Below, one piece after another: positions 1-8,264 of a DNA stretch of 64,000 nt. The stretch spans positions 1-64,000 of the forward strand of contig NZ_NKTX01000005.1 in the NCBI RefSeq assembly GCF_003207815.1, given 5' to 3'. The notes beneath the pieces were generated by a model. The model saw only the letters and a program-made list of their open reading frames with translations, was not told the origin of the DNA and did not search any database. The translations under genes and the position numbers were made by a program. How positions within the stretch are numbered: the first letter of the stretch is position 1; each line of letters starts with the position of its first letter. Origin of the DNA: Komagataeibacter oboediens. Lineage in GTDB: Bacteria; Pseudomonadota; Alphaproteobacteria; Acetobacterales; Acetobacteraceae.

Positions 1-126
1 TTCTTCCGCCAGCTGCTTCAGCTGCTCCACCGAAAGGTTGCGCATGTCATGCGGCATGCGAACCCGGTCAAGCTGTGGGTAGCGCCCAAGGGTCGGAATG
101 TCGGCTGGCGTCTTGCTGTCGGTCAT
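1..126 (-). CDS. dxs: 1-deoxy-D-xylulose-5-phosphate synthase, N-terminal fragment
   Basis: Only the first 42 codons are inside the window; the gene runs off the left edge, so this is a window truncation and not a broken gene. The N-terminus contains LDRVRMPHDMRNLSVEQL, the usual DXS opening in which the protein is told apart from other transketolase-like enzymes. DXS makes 1-deoxy-D-xylulose 5-phosphate from pyruvate and glyceraldehyde 3-phosphate with thiamine diphosphate, the first step of the MEP isoprenoid pathway. It starts 5 nt after the ispA stop on the same strand, and xseB-ispA-dxs is a common proteobacterial order, which supports the call. None of the catalytic part can be seen. 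Confidence 0.85.
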   Translation of the reverse strand, partial: MTDSKTPADIPTLGRYPQLDRVRMPHDMRNLSVEQLKQLAEE

Positions 127-131
127 GTCTC

Positions 132-1076
132 TCAGTTCCTGCGCTCGACCACGTAGTGGACCAGATCGCGCAGGCGATCAGCCTCGGGGCCAAAAATGTC
201 GATATGGGATAGGGCCTGTTCCGCCACGCGGCGGGCTTCCTTGGCCGCGCCATCCACGCCCAGAAGGGCGACATAGGTGGACTTGCCGGCCGCTTCGTCC
301 TTGCCTGCGGTCTTGCCCAGCTCCTCGGCGCTGGCGGTGGCGTCCAGCACGTCATCGGCAATCTGGAAAGCTGCGCCAAGGTCACGGCCATAGGCGGAAA
401 CGCGCTTGCGCACGTCATCGCTGGCCTGCCCCAGAATCGCCCCGGCTTCAGCCGAGTAGCGGATCAGGCAACCGGTTTTGAGCGCATGCAGGCGGGCGAC
501 TTCGTCCAGGGACAGCGCACGGCCTTCGCCTTCCATGTCGATCATCTGGCCACCGACCATGCCGGCAGCGCCCGCGGCGTCGGCCAACGCACGGACGAGG
601 TTGATGCGCACATCCGCGCTGGCATGCGTCAGCGGGTTGGCAAGGATGTCGAACGACATGGTCTGCAGCGCGTCACCGGCCAGGATGGCCGTCGCTTCAT
701 CGAACTTGCGGTGGGTGGAAGGCTGGCCACGGCGCAGGTCGTCGTCGTCCATGGCGGGCAGGTCGTCATGCACCAGCGAATAGGCATGCAGCATCTCGAC
801 CGATGCCGCGACACGATCTGCACCTTCCGGTGCCACGCCGAACAGGCTGGCCACTTCGGCGACCATGTAACCGCGCAGGCGCTTGCCACCACCCAGCGTG
901 GCATAGCGCATGGCGTCGATCAGCCGGGCCTCGCCCCCTTCAACGCGGGGCAGCAGGCGGTCGATCATGCCCTCGATCGCCTTGGCGCGCGCGGACATTG
1001 ATGCACGCAGACGGACCATGCGATCCGTACCGTCTGTTTGGGACGAGGTTGCTGTTGTTTGGCTCATCTGATGCAT
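132..1076 (-). CDS. ispA: Polyprenyl (farnesyl/geranylgeranyl) diphosphate synthase
   Basis: All-alpha trans-prenyltransferase of 314 aa that condenses isopentenyl diphosphate with allylic diphosphates in the cytoplasm. Visible signatures are GGGKRLRG (about 62-69), the first aspartate-rich motif DDLPAMDDDD with RR after it (about 104-116) and the second motif DDVLD (about 241-245). The extra residues between the Asp pairs of the first motif are typical of bacterial type II FPP synthases. The ATG at 1076 overlaps the xseB stop as TGATG, which decides the start and implies translational coupling; a TTG one codon upstream is also possible. The gene sits between xseB and dxs. Product chain length (C15 or C20) cannot be decided from sequence alone. 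Confidence 0.93.
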   Translation of the reverse strand: MHQMSQTTATSSQTDGTDRMVRLRASMSARAKAIEGMIDRLLPRVEGGEARLIDAMRYATLGGGKRLRGYMVAEVASLFGVAPEGADRVAASVEMLHAYSLVHDDLPAMDDDDLRRGQPSTHRKFDEATAILAGDALQTMSFDILANPLTHASADVRINLVRALADAAGAAGMVGGQMIDMEGEGRALSLDEVARLHALKTGCLIRYSAEAGAILGQASDDVRKRVSAYGRDLGAAFQIADDVLDATASAEELGKTAGKDEAAGKSTYVALLGVDGAAKEARRVAEQALSHIDIFGPEADRLRDLVHYVVERRN

Positions 1077-1306
1077 CAATCCATCGGTTTTGCATCCAGC
1101 GTACCGTCGGCACGCTGGACAATCGCCTGAACGCGGGCCTCGGCCTCGTCCAGTTTTTTCTGGCAGTACTGTCGCAGGGCGGCACCACGCTCATAGGCCG
1201 TAATCGCGTCTTCCAGCCTGAGCTGGCCTACCTCGAGCTGCCGCACGATGGCTTCAAGTTCGGCCAGTGCGTCCTCGAAGGAAAGGCTGGTCAGGTCTTC
1301 GGTCAT
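1076..1306 (-). CDS. xseB: Exodeoxyribonuclease VII small subunit
   Basis: Short 76-aa protein of the usual XseB length. It has the family pattern: a SFEDALAELEAIVRQLE opening, then LEDAITAYERG and a C-terminal helix with CQKKLDEAEARVQ. XseB subunits form helical bundles on XseA and are needed for processive single-strand DNA degradation by exonuclease VII. A longer in-frame reading exists upstream, but the ATG at 1306 opens directly onto the conserved domain and has AGGAAG upstream, so the short form is chosen. The stop overlaps the ispA start. xseA is not in this window. Confidence 0.92.
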   Translation of the reverse strand: MTEDLTSLSFEDALAELEAIVRQLEVGQLRLEDAITAYERGAALRQYCQKKLDEAEARVQAIVQRADGTLDAKPMD

Positions 1307-1407
1307 CGGCGCGTGGTGCTTCCTGAAAATAACTTGGCTGGCGCAGGCATTACATCCTTGGGGGGCATCCTGCCAAGGGGACAACTGGTTTTACGGCATT
1401 TTGACGC

Positions 1408-1674
1408 TTATGCCGTGTGCGGCGCGTCAGCGGGAGTCGCATCGGGATCGGGCCGGCGGCGGATGACGAAGGACAGCGTGCCGCCTTCTTCCCCGAATGC
1501 GATCAGGGCATGGCCCGTTTCACGGCAGAATGCCTGAAAATCCGCGACGGATGCCCGGTCGGTCGCGATCACGCGCAGCCGTGCGCCGGGCGGCAGGCCA
1601 CGCAGCATGCGGTTGGCCTTGAGCACGGGCAGGGGACAGGTCAGGCCGCGTGCGTCTAGCAGGATCTCACTCAT
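1408..1674 (-). CDS. TusA/SirA-family sulfur carrier protein
   Basis: 88-aa protein with the TusA/SirA/YedF fold signature: an N-terminal LDARGLTCPLPVLKA in which Cys13 in the CPxP motif is the persulfide-carrying residue, followed by a beta-alpha-beta pattern ending in GGTLSFVIRRR. Members relay sulfur in tRNA 2-thiolation, molybdenum cofactor synthesis or sulfur oxidation. No tusBCDE or thiosulfate genes lie nearby, so the pathway cannot be named and no gene symbol is given. It lies 101 nt upstream of xseB on the same strand and is divergent from the ROK kinase. The last dozen residues (Asp, Ala and Pro rich) are an unconserved tail. Confidence 0.85.
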   Translation of the reverse strand: MSEILLDARGLTCPLPVLKANRMLRGLPPGARLRVIATDRASVADFQAFCRETGHALIAFGEEGGTLSFVIRRRPDPDATPADAPHTA

Positions 1675-1797
1675 GGGTGGCCGTGTCTCCTTGGTGGTGG
1701 GCAGCTATGCTTGCGCATCAGGGTTTGAAGTTGCGTGCAGGTACGACCATAAAAGAAAACGCGCCACTGATAAAACATGATGAAAGAAAGACTCCGG

Positions 1798-2706
1798 ATG
1801 GCCACCTATCGTATTGGAATTGATTTTGGCGGCACCAAGATTGAAATTGCAGCATTGGCAAAGGACGGTACGGAACGTGTGCGTCGGCGCATTTCCAACC
1901 CCGGCAACTATCCCGCCGCCATCGGGGCCATGTGTGAACTGATCCACGGGGTGGACAAGGAGCTCGGCGGCACGGGCACCGTGGGAATCGGCATTCCTGG
2001 TTCCATCAGCCCCGATACGGGCGTCATCAAGAACGCGAATGCGACGTGGCTGAACAACCAGCCACTGGTCCGTGACATGTCGGCCGCCCTGGGCCGTGAT
2101 GTGCGGGTCGAGAACGATGCGAACTGTTTTGCCCTGTCCGAGGCGATCGACGGGGCGGGTGCAGGCCATCACTGCGTGTTTGGCGTCATTATCGGCACCG
2201 GCATGGGGGCCGGGATCGTGATCGACCAGAAGCTGCTGATCGGGCGCAACCATATTGCGGGGGAATGGGGGCATACGCCGCTACCGTGGCCGCGGCTGGA
2301 AGAATTTCCCATGCCCAAGTGTTTCTGCGGCAACGAGGGGTGTATGGAACGCTTCCTCAGCGGTTCCGCGCTGGCGCAGGACTGGAAAGGCCCCGGCCAC
2401 CGCAGCGCGGCACATATCGAGCAGGAAGCCGAGGCTGGCGACCTGACCGCCATCGGCGCGCTGGACCGCTACATGGACCGCATGGCGCGCGCCTGCGCCA
2501 TGGCGATCAATTTCATGGACCCCGACGTGATCGTGCTGGGGGGCGGGGTGTCCAATCTGGACTCGATTTACGAACGTGTGCCCCGCCTCATGCAGCGTTA
2601 CGTCATCACCCCTAACTGCACCACGCCCATCGTGCGTAACCGGCATGGTGACAGTTCCGGCGTGCGCGGGGCAGCGTGGCTGTGGGACGACCATCACGTT
2701 GACTGA
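1798..2706 (+). CDS. ROK-family sugar kinase (fructokinase or N-acetylglucosamine kinase type)
   Basis: 302-aa ATP-dependent hexose kinase. The N-terminal phosphate-binding loop DFGGTKIE (9-16), the ENDAN segment near 105 and GTGMGAGIV are visible. The ROK zinc site is intact: GEWGH near 156-159 followed by CFCGNEGC with cysteines near 175, 177 and 182. The EWGHTPLP and GCMERFLSG pattern resembles the Mak fructokinase/NagK branch; substrate is not decidable. There is no DNA-binding domain, so this is a kinase and not a ROK repressor. Start at 1798 (MATYRIG) fits the family; an ATG at 1777 would add seven unconserved residues. It is convergent with rlmE, and its stop lies in a short hairpin. 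Confidence 0.88.
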   Translation: MATYRIGIDFGGTKIEIAALAKDGTERVRRRISNPGNYPAAIGAMCELIHGVDKELGGTGTVGIGIPGSISPDTGVIKNANATWLNNQPLVRDMSAALGRDVRVENDANCFALSEAIDGAGAGHHCVFGVIIGTGMGAGIVIDQKLLIGRNHIAGEWGHTPLPWPRLEEFPMPKCFCGNEGCMERFLSGSALAQDWKGPGHRSAAHIEQEAEAGDLTAIGALDRYMDRMARACAMAINFMDPDVIVLGGGVSNLDSIYERVPRLMQRYVITPNCTTPIVRNRHGDSSGVRGAAWLWDDHHVD

Positions 2707-2720
2707 CCCGGCGGGTCAGT
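2702..2720. terminator. Hairpin at convergent ROK kinase/rlmE junction
   Basis: Perfect 8-bp inverted repeat (ACTGACCC and GGGTCAGT) with a 3-nt loop. It contains the ROK kinase stop codon (2704-2706) and ends 14 nt before the rlmE stop. It has no uridine tract on either strand, so intrinsic termination is uncertain; it may protect 3' ends or act in both directions. Confidence 0.4.
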
Positions 2721-2734
2721 GACGCGGCCTGTGA

Positions 2735-3499
2735 TCAGTCTTCGGTGCGGTCCAGGCCGCGAAAGCCCGTGGCCACGACGTAAAGTTCGCTTGATTCCTT
2801 GCGGCTGGCCGGGGGCTTGGCGTGGCGGACCTGCGTGAACATGCGCTTGAGGTCCGCCAGCATCTGCTTTTCCGATCCGCCCTGGAACACCTTGGCCACG
2901 AACGTGCCGCCGGGGGCGAGGATGCGGACGGCAAAATCCAGCGCCAGTTCCGCCAGCCCGATAATGCGCAGGTGGTCGGTCGGGGCATGGCCGGTGGTGT
3001 TGGGGGCCATGTCCGACATCACGACATCCGCCCGGCCACCCAGCAGGCCGGTCAGGCGATCGGGCATGTCGGGGTCGTTGAAATCCCCTTCGATAATGGT
3101 GGCACCCGGCACGGGGTCAACCGGCAGCAGGTCGACGCCCACCACCTCCGCGGCTCCGCGCTTGACCGCGACCTGCGTCCAGCCACCGGGTGCCGCGCCA
3201 AGGTCAACCACCCGCGCGCCGGGTCTGATCAGCTGGAAGCGGTCATCAAGTTCAATCAGCTTGAAGGCTGCGCGTGAACGCCACCCCTGTTTCTGGGCAG
3301 CCTGCACATACGGGTCGTTCAGCTGGCGCTGTAGCCAGCGGTGCTGCGCGGTTGTGCGGCCGCGCGCCTTTTTGACCGTGACGGTCTTGGTGCGGTTGGC
3401 CTGTGCGGCGCGTCCGTCCGTGCTGCTGTCACCGGTGCCGGGTGTCAGACTGCTGGTACGGGCCTTGCCCGGTATGCGGGTAGAAGAACGCTGTTTCAT
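2735..3499 (-). CDS. rlmE: 23S rRNA (uridine(2552)-2'-O)-methyltransferase
   Basis: 254-aa RrmJ/FtsJ methyltransferase acting on U2552 of the peptidyl-transferase A-loop late in 50S assembly. The SAM motif DLGAAPGGW is at 99-107. The K-D-K-E catalytic tetrad can be placed at Lys80 (SRAAFK), Asp163 (MSDMAPN), Lys203 (FVAKVF) and Glu238 (ESSELY). About 50 N-terminal residues rich in Ser, Thr, Lys and Arg precede the domain, more than in the E. coli enzyme; they may be a rRNA-binding extension, or the true start may lie further in. The gene follows ppx/gppA by 12 nt on the same strand, an arrangement seen in other alphaproteobacteria. Confidence 0.93.
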   Translation of the reverse strand: MKQRSSTRIPGKARTSSLTPGTGDSSTDGRAAQANRTKTVTVKKARGRTTAQHRWLQRQLNDPYVQAAQKQGWRSRAAFKLIELDDRFQLIRPGARVVDLGAAPGGWTQVAVKRGAAEVVGVDLLPVDPVPGATIIEGDFNDPDMPDRLTGLLGGRADVVMSDMAPNTTGHAPTDHLRIIGLAELALDFAVRILAPGGTFVAKVFQGGSEKQMLADLKRMFTQVRHAKPPASRKESSELYVVATGFRGLDRTED

Positions 3500-3511
3500 G
3501 ACGGGACGCGG

Positions 3512-4642
3512 TCAGGTAATGACCCGGTGCTCCATACGATTATGCAGGGGGAAGGAAGGCGGCGCTGCGGATAGGCCGCCATGCCGCCTGCGGTCCCCAA
3601 TCATGCGTAAAAGCAGTCCGTCACGCAATCCCCGGTCCGCAACCGTGACGTCGGGCATGGGCCATGTGGTGGCGATCGCCTCGAATATGGCGCAGCCGGG
3701 CAGGATGTAGCGCGCGCGGTCCGCGCCGATCAGGGGGTGGCGTGTCAGCCCCGCCATGCCCGACCGGCGGAGATTGGCAATCAGGCCCAGCGCATGGGAA
3801 ACTGACAGGGTGCTGCCGTCGATCCCGGCGCGTTCGTACCTGTCCTGCCCCTGCGCCAGGCTGGCCAGTGTGGTGATCGTGCCGCTGGTGCCCAGCAGCA
3901 TGACATTGCCACGTGCGATTTCGCGGGTGATGCAGTGGACGTCATCAAACCCGCGCAGCATGTCGCTGATTTCACCGACTACGGCGCGGTAGCCATGGTC
4001 GGTGAAGATGTCTGTTCCATAGCGTTCGCCCACCGTCATGATGCCGGCAGGCAGGCTGATATAGCCGGACAGGTCATGGCGCCCGGCGCCGCGGTCGATT
4101 CGCGCCCATGCGATTTCGGTGGAGCCACCGCCAATATCGAACAGCAGGCCACGCCCTGCGGCGTGGTGATGGGTCTGCAGCAGGGAATTGCAGGCCGCCA
4201 GGGCCAGTTCGGCTTCTTCCCGCGCGGAAATGACCGAGATGTTCAGGCCGGTTTCATGCAGGACGCGGGCAATGAAATCCATGCCATTGCCCGCGCGGCG
4301 GCAGGCTTCGGTTGCAATGGCGCGATGGCTGTGCAGGTCATACAGCCCCATGCGCGCGACACAGGTGCGCAGCACGCCGATGGTGCGTTCCATCGCCGCT
4401 TCGGCCAGTTGCCCCGAATGATGCAGTCCTTCGCCAAGGCGTACGGCGCGGCTGAAGCTGTCAATGACACGCAGCCCCTGTTCCCCCGCGCGGGCGACCA
4501 GCAGGCGGCAGTTATGGGTGCCAAGGTCAATGGCGGCATAAAGCGGCGCACGGAAGGTACGGCGATTCGTTGCAGACGCAAGGGGGAGGATGTCCCCATG
4601 CTGGCGTATCTTTGCGCTGAGCGTCTGCTGGACCATATGCAT
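3512..4642 (-). CDS. Ppx/GppA-family phosphatase (exopolyphosphatase / pppGpp phosphohydrolase)
   Basis: 376-aa member of the actin-like ASKHA fold. The N-terminal AAIDLGTHNCRLLV (about 36-49) is the first phosphate loop, TEACRRA holds the candidate catalytic glutamate near 112, and DIGGGSTE (169-176) is the second phosphate loop. The protein matches the short alphaproteobacterial form without the C-terminal HD-type domains of E. coli Ppx. Family members remove terminal phosphate from polyphosphate or hydrolyse pppGpp; which one applies here is not visible. The start at 4642 leaves about 30 poorly conserved residues ahead of the domain. It probably shares a transcript with rlmE. Confidence 0.88.
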   Translation of the reverse strand: MHMVQQTLSAKIRQHGDILPLASATNRRTFRAPLYAAIDLGTHNCRLLVARAGEQGLRVIDSFSRAVRLGEGLHHSGQLAEAAMERTIGVLRTCVARMGLYDLHSHRAIATEACRRAGNGMDFIARVLHETGLNISVISAREEAELALAACNSLLQTHHHAAGRGLLFDIGGGSTEIAWARIDRGAGRHDLSGYISLPAGIMTVGERYGTDIFTDHGYRAVVGEISDMLRGFDDVHCITREIARGNVMLLGTSGTITTLASLAQGQDRYERAGIDGSTLSVSHALGLIANLRRSGMAGLTRHPLIGADRARYILPGCAIFEAIATTWPMPDVTVADRGLRDGLLLRMIGDRRRHGGLSAAPPSFPLHNRMEHRVIT

Positions 4643-4741
4643 GCAAACCCGTTGACGGCCAAGGTATTACCTATTGTGTTGAGTGTTCTGCGTGAAACGC
4701 AAGTCAAAAGAGAAAATTCGCAAAAAAGATCAGGAGAGGGG

Positions 4742-4770
4742 TTGCACCCCACACGCCCCCCGGCTATATG
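4742..4770 (+). promoter_or_regulatory. Candidate sigma-70-type promoter for tRNA-Gln
   Basis: TTGCAC (4742-4747) and TATATG (4765-4770) are separated by exactly 17 nt and end 38 nt before the mature 5' end of tRNA-Gln. Spacing is ideal; the -35 box matches consensus at only three positions. Called on spacing and location. Confidence 0.42.
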
Positions 4771-4808
4771 CCTGATCACCGCAGCGCACCGCGCCGCTTT
4801 CTCCTTGC

Positions 4809-4882
4809 TGGGGGATAGTTTAGCGGTAGAACTACCGGCTCTGACCCGGTCAGCCCTGGTTCGAATCCAGGTCCCCCAGCCA
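4809..4882 (+). tRNA. tRNA-Gln (anticodon CTG)
   Basis: 74-nt cloverleaf with the 3' CCA encoded. The acceptor stem TGGGGGA pairs with TCCCCCA, giving the U1-A72 pair that marks glutamine tRNAs, and the discriminator base is G73, also a GlnRS identity element. The anticodon stem ACCGG/CCGGT closes the loop CTCTGAC, so the anticodon is CTG and reads CAG codons. The T arm contains GGTTCGAATCC. It stands alone between ppx/gppA (divergent) and a poorly coding stretch, with its own candidate promoter upstream. Confidence 0.97.
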
Positions 4883-5226
4883 ATTTTCTCCCGTAAAATA
4901 ATATCAGACAGTTGAGTATCCCGGCCCAGTGGTGGTTTGGGTGGTTTATCGTGTCTGACGCATGAAATGACCGATTGGTTGCCTGTATTCAGGGTAATGC
5001 GCCCGGATCAAGGAATGTGGTCATGGCCGCGACTGACGGCATGGCTGATCGCTGGCCTGTCATTATGGTTGCAAAAATATCATCTGCGAGTGTGGTGGTC
5101 CGTCTGAAGTAGTGGCCCGGATGGGGTGCTGCCTAATCGATAACTGGTACGCCTGCGTTATTTCCACCGATAATGTCTGGTGTTCGGATGCATCCGCCCC
5201 ACCGGCAATCATAAGAGGGCGGTAGT
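4883..5226. other. Non-coding stretch after tRNA-Gln
   Basis: About 340 bases with no convincing gene on either strand. The only frames are short and lack family features. No terminator-like hairpin with a T tract is evident directly after the tRNA, and I see no repeat. It could be decayed coding sequence. Confidence 0.5.
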
Positions 5227-5523
5227 GTGCGCATGGTCGCGGTGGGCAAGCGTCCGGCCTTGTGTCAGGATGAAAATGGACGGACACAGGATCGTGCCGT
5301 TTTCATTGTCCCATGGCGGAATGAACCGATTTTTTGTCACGAAGCATGCGCCTGCATGGCCACGTCCACGGCGGTCGGCCCGCAATACCCCGGTTATACG
5401 CAGTCGGGGCTGCCCGAATTACGCCTTCACATCCTGGAGGAAGCTGTCAGGTTTCTTGCCCGTCAGGCTGTTGCCTGGCGGGGTGTTTCGCATGACGGGG
5501 CGGGATGGGGCGGCAAGGCGTGA
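5227..5523 (+). CDS. Small hypothetical protein (uncertain)
   Basis: A 98-codon frame starting GTG-CGC-ATG with AGAGGG about 8 nt upstream. The reading has sensible amino-acid composition (VFIVPWRNEPIFCHEA, then a helix around LPELRLHILEEAVRFLARQ) and four cysteines in its first half. No family is recognised. It is convergent with the Lon-type ATPase gene, ending 15 nt from that gene's stop. It could be a real lineage-specific gene or a chance frame in GC-rich DNA. Confidence 0.35.
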   Translation: MRMVAVGKRPALCQDENGRTQDRAVFIVPWRNEPIFCHEACACMATSTAVGPQYPGYTQSGLPELRLHILEEAVRFLARQAVAWRGVSHDGAGWGGKA

Positions 5524-5538
5524 TCTGCCGCGCGCGGT

Positions 5539-6525
5539 TCAGCATTTCGACCAGTTGCGGACCTGCTGGTCCACAATAATCTCCACCATGCGGCGAAGTG
5601 CCCGCATGTCGCCGGTAAAATTCTGCGCCAGTACGCGCTGCTCCACTCCGTCCAGCGTGAACCAGCCCGGGCGCAGGTTCCGGTCCTGCTCGATCTGGCG
5701 GATGATGTTCATGGACAGGGCGGGGGCATGCGTGGCGTCCGGCCTGTCCATATGAATGATGTGGCAACGTGATTTCAGCGGTTCGGACACGGTGGACAGG
5801 TCATTGGCGGTCAGGACCCATCGTACGCGGCTGACATCAACCGGCACGTTCAGGAACACATCCCGGAACTGCCTGCATTCCCCCATGTCGAGAAACTGCA
5901 GCAGGGCATTCTGCACGCTGCCGAAGCGGCCATCGGTCGGGGCCTTGTCCACTTCATCAAGGATGATGCACGGATTGGCCATGCCGGTCGCGGCCAGGAA
6001 TTCCACGATGGTAGACGGCTTGGCATCGCCAAATGTCTGGTGCGTGCCGGTCAGGGACAGGGGATCCCCCATCGCGCCCACATTCATGGTCATGACTTCG
6101 TAGCCCAGCGTGCGGTAATAGACCCGCGCGACTGTCGACTTTCCGCATCCCGGCGGTCCGACCAGCAGTACCGGTCGCGCGATGCCCGATGTGCCCCATT
6201 CCAGCCGCTTCAGATCGGTTTCCGCCATGGCGCGCACGGCGGCCAGGGCATGGGGGCACGCGTTTTCCACATCCTGTACGCGGGTGCGGATGTTATCCGG
6301 CTCATGAATCTTGACCGGATGGGCAAGCCTGCGCACCGATTCATATGGATCGGGCTGGGTCGTGCGCTTGTGTTCGGGGAACTGGTAATGTTCCGGCAGC
6401 ACACGGATGTAGGTGTGGGGGGCGGACTGGTAAGCCGCGGCTTCGGGAGGAGGGGTTTCATCCTCATCCAGATCATCATCGCAGCCCAGTGCGATCAAGA
6501 AATCAAAATCGTCCGGTTCCGGCAT
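5539..6525 (-). CDS. Stand-alone Lon-type AAA+ ATPase
   Basis: 328-aa protein with one AAA+ module and no protease domain. Walker A is GPPGCGKST (123-131), Walker B CIILDEVDK (186-194), sensor-1 is in TANDL (Asn241) and a likely arginine finger is in LKSRC (Arg253). The region after Walker B (QNALLQFLD, then a loop and VRWVLTAND) resembles the ATPase core of Lon more than MoxR or ClpX. The first 80 residues are acidic and then proline-rich and unassigned. There is no Ser-Lys dyad domain after residue 328. The neighbours (tRNA-Gln and an SDR) say nothing about its substrate. It probably remodels or unfolds a partner protein. Confidence 0.82.
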   Translation of the reverse strand: MPEPDDFDFLIALGCDDDLDEDETPPPEAAAYQSAPHTYIRVLPEHYQFPEHKRTTQPDPYESVRRLAHPVKIHEPDNIRTRVQDVENACPHALAAVRAMAETDLKRLEWGTSGIARPVLLVGPPGCGKSTVARVYYRTLGYEVMTMNVGAMGDPLSLTGTHQTFGDAKPSTIVEFLAATGMANPCIILDEVDKAPTDGRFGSVQNALLQFLDMGECRQFRDVFLNVPVDVSRVRWVLTANDLSTVSEPLKSRCHIIHMDRPDATHAPALSMNIIRQIEQDRNLRPGWFTLDGVEQRVLAQNFTGDMRALRRMVEIIVDQQVRNWSKC

Positions 6526-6698
6526 CTGCTTCCCTCATTATCCCGTTCACATTCCAGCAGGCTGGAGTGCACGGTCGGATGAGAAGCACGAATTTTTTCA
6601 TGGCCTGACCATATCATGGCTGGCCACGCGGTTTCCATAACAAACGGCATGGGATCGGATGCGCGCAGGGCAGGGGACGCCTGCGCGCATCCGGCGGA

Positions 6699-7427
6699 TC
6701 AGGCGGCCAGGCCGCCATCCGTTGTCACGGCGGACCCGGTCATGAAGCTGGCGGCGGGACTGGCCAGGAACGAGACGACGGAGGCAATATCGCTCACCTG
6801 TCCGTATTCCTTGTGGCACATGAAGCTGCGCAGCATGTCGGCGGCGGGGCCGGTGGCGGGGTTCATGTCCGTGTCGATCGGGCCGGGCTGGACCACGTTG
6901 ATGGTAATCCCGCGCGGGCCCAGGTCGCGCGCGGCCCCCCGTGCAAACCCGTTCAGTGCCGACTTGGAGGCCGAATACAGCGAAATGCCCGGGAAGGGGG
7001 AGCGGTCGGCAAAGGTCGAGCCGATCAGGATGATCCGCCCGCCCTGCGTCATGTGGCGCGCGGCTTCGATGGTTTCGATCATGACGGCACGCACATTCAG
7101 GCCCAGCACCGCATCGACCTGTTCATCCGTCATGTCGGCCACGTCGCCAAAGGGGTAGATGCCGGCATTGCACACCAGTGCGTCGATCCGCCCCATATCG
7201 GCCACCACGCGGCGGATGGCGGCACGGTTGCCATTGCCTTCGCCATCGCAGCGGATGGCCATGCCCCGGCGGCCCAGTGCGCGGACCTCATCGACCGTCT
7301 TCTGTGCCGCCTGTTCATTGCGGGCGTAGGAAATGGCGATGTCATAGCCATCCTTCGCCAGTGATTTCGCAATGGCGGCGCCGATGCCACGGCTGCCGCC
7401 GGTAATGTAGGCAACGCGTTGTGTCAT
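6699..7427 (-). CDS. Short-chain dehydrogenase/reductase (SDR), 3-oxoacyl-ACP reductase-like
   Basis: 242-aa classical SDR. The cofactor loop TGGSRGIG is at 9-16 with a NADP-leaning arginine-rich neighbourhood, NAG at 87-89, and the catalytic triad is Ser137 (LIGSTF), Tyr151 and Lys155 (YSASK). The C-terminal [21 protein letters not shown] is the standard SDR ending. The start at 7427 is fixed by AGGAGA 8 nt upstream; the longer frame adds seven residues with no ribosome site. Such enzymes reduce ketones or oxidise alcohols on small molecules; substrate unknown. FabG itself is usually in the fab cluster, so this is more likely an accessory reductase. It is divergent from rpmI. Confidence 0.88.
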   Translation of the reverse strand: MTQRVAYITGGSRGIGAAIAKSLAKDGYDIAISYARNEQAAQKTVDEVRALGRRGMAIRCDGEGNGNRAAIRRVVADMGRIDALVCNAGIYPFGDVADMTDEQVDAVLGLNVRAVMIETIEAARHMTQGGRIILIGSTFADRSPFPGISLYSASKSALNGFARGAARDLGPRGITINVVQPGPIDTDMNPATGPAADMLRSFMCHKEYGQVSDIASVVSFLASPAASFMTGSAVTTDGGLAA

Positions 7428-7513
7428 TGTGTTTTCTCCTGTTTCCAACCTGTCTTTTTCCCACTACAGCACCACGCGGGTCGGGGAAAGCGTGGCCACG
7501 CGTGCGAAGGGGG

Positions 7514-7542
7514 TTGATCGCGGGGTGCGGGTTGTCTATAGC
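7514..7542 (+). promoter_or_regulatory. Candidate promoter for rpmI-rplT
   Basis: TTGATC (7514-7519) and TATAGC (7537-7542) are 17 nt apart; each box matches consensus at four of six positions. A transcript starting near 7549 would have a leader of about 105 nt before rpmI. The infC gene that often precedes rpmI is not here, so the pair needs its own promoter. Confidence 0.48.
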
Positions 7543-7653
7543 CTGCGTGTTCGCGCGTCCGGGCCTGTAGGGCATGCCCGGCCGCAATGGAGTGTTCATG
7601 TCTATCCGCAGGGATGGGCACGGACACGGGCACCAGACATTCAGGAGAAGAAA

Positions 7654-7857
7654 ATGCCCAAGATGAAGACCAAGTCATCGGTCAAGAAGCGGTTCAAGAT
7701 CACCGCCACCGGCAAGGTGCTGGCAGGTCCCGGCAACAAGCGCCACGGCCTGATCAACCGCTCGCAGAAGATGAAGCGCACGAACCGTGGTTCGCAGGTG
7801 CTGACGGAAATGGACGGCCGCACTGTGAAGCAGTGGGCTCCCTACGGTCTGGCATAA
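7654..7857 (+). CDS. rpmI: 50S ribosomal protein L35
   Basis: 67-aa basic protein beginning [20 protein letters not shown] and containing [14 protein letters not shown], both diagnostic of L35. Its length matches the family exactly. A longer in-frame reading upstream is an artefact; the ATG at 7654 has AGGAGAAG just before it. rplT follows after 14 nt, giving the conserved rpmI-rplT pair. No infC lies upstream; the divergent SDR gene occupies that side. Confidence 0.98.
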   Translation: MPKMKTKSSVKKRFKITATGKVLAGPGNKRHGLINRSQKMKRTNRGSQVLTEMDGRTVKQWAPYGLA

Positions 7858-7871
7858 GGAGCACCTGAGAC

Positions 7872-8228
7872 ATGGCACGTGTGAAACGCGGCGTAACCAC
7901 CCACGCCCGCCACAAGAAGGTTCTTGAACTCTCCAAGGGGTTCCGGGGCCGTTCGTCCACCAATTACCGCATTGCGCTGGAACGTCTGGAAAAGTCGCTT
8001 CAGTATGCATACCGCGATCGCCGGAACAAGAAGCGCGAATTCCGCGCCCTGTGGATCCAGCGTATCAACGCGGCAGTGCGTGAACATGGCCTGACCTACA
8101 GCCGTTTCATCAACGGTCTGGACAAGGCCGGCATCGAGATCGACCGCAAGGTCCTCGCCGCCATTGCCTATGACGATGCAGCAACCTTCGCTGAAATCGT
8201 GAAGAAGGCGCAGGCCGCTCTGGCCTGA
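7872..8228 (+). CDS. rplT: 50S ribosomal protein L20
   Basis: 118-aa L20, an early-binding 23S rRNA protein needed for large-subunit assembly. Diagnostic stretches are [15 protein letters not shown] at the start, [27 protein letters not shown] in the middle and YSRFINGL. In enterobacteria L20 represses its own operon by binding a leader structure; whether that happens here cannot be judged. It is followed by a strong intrinsic terminator that separates it from pheS, so rpmI-rplT is its own unit or ends with read-through. Confidence 0.98.
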   Translation: MARVKRGVTTHARHKKVLELSKGFRGRSSTNYRIALERLEKSLQYAYRDRRNKKREFRALWIQRINAAVREHGLTYSRFINGLDKAGIEIDRKVLAAIAYDDAATFAEIVKKAQAALA

Positions 8229-8264
8229 TCCCTGTTTCCACGCCCGCGTGGCGACAGGTCCACG

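Noticed and set aside
1-126. dxs looked truncated
   Set aside because: It simply crosses the window edge; the visible N-terminus is intact.
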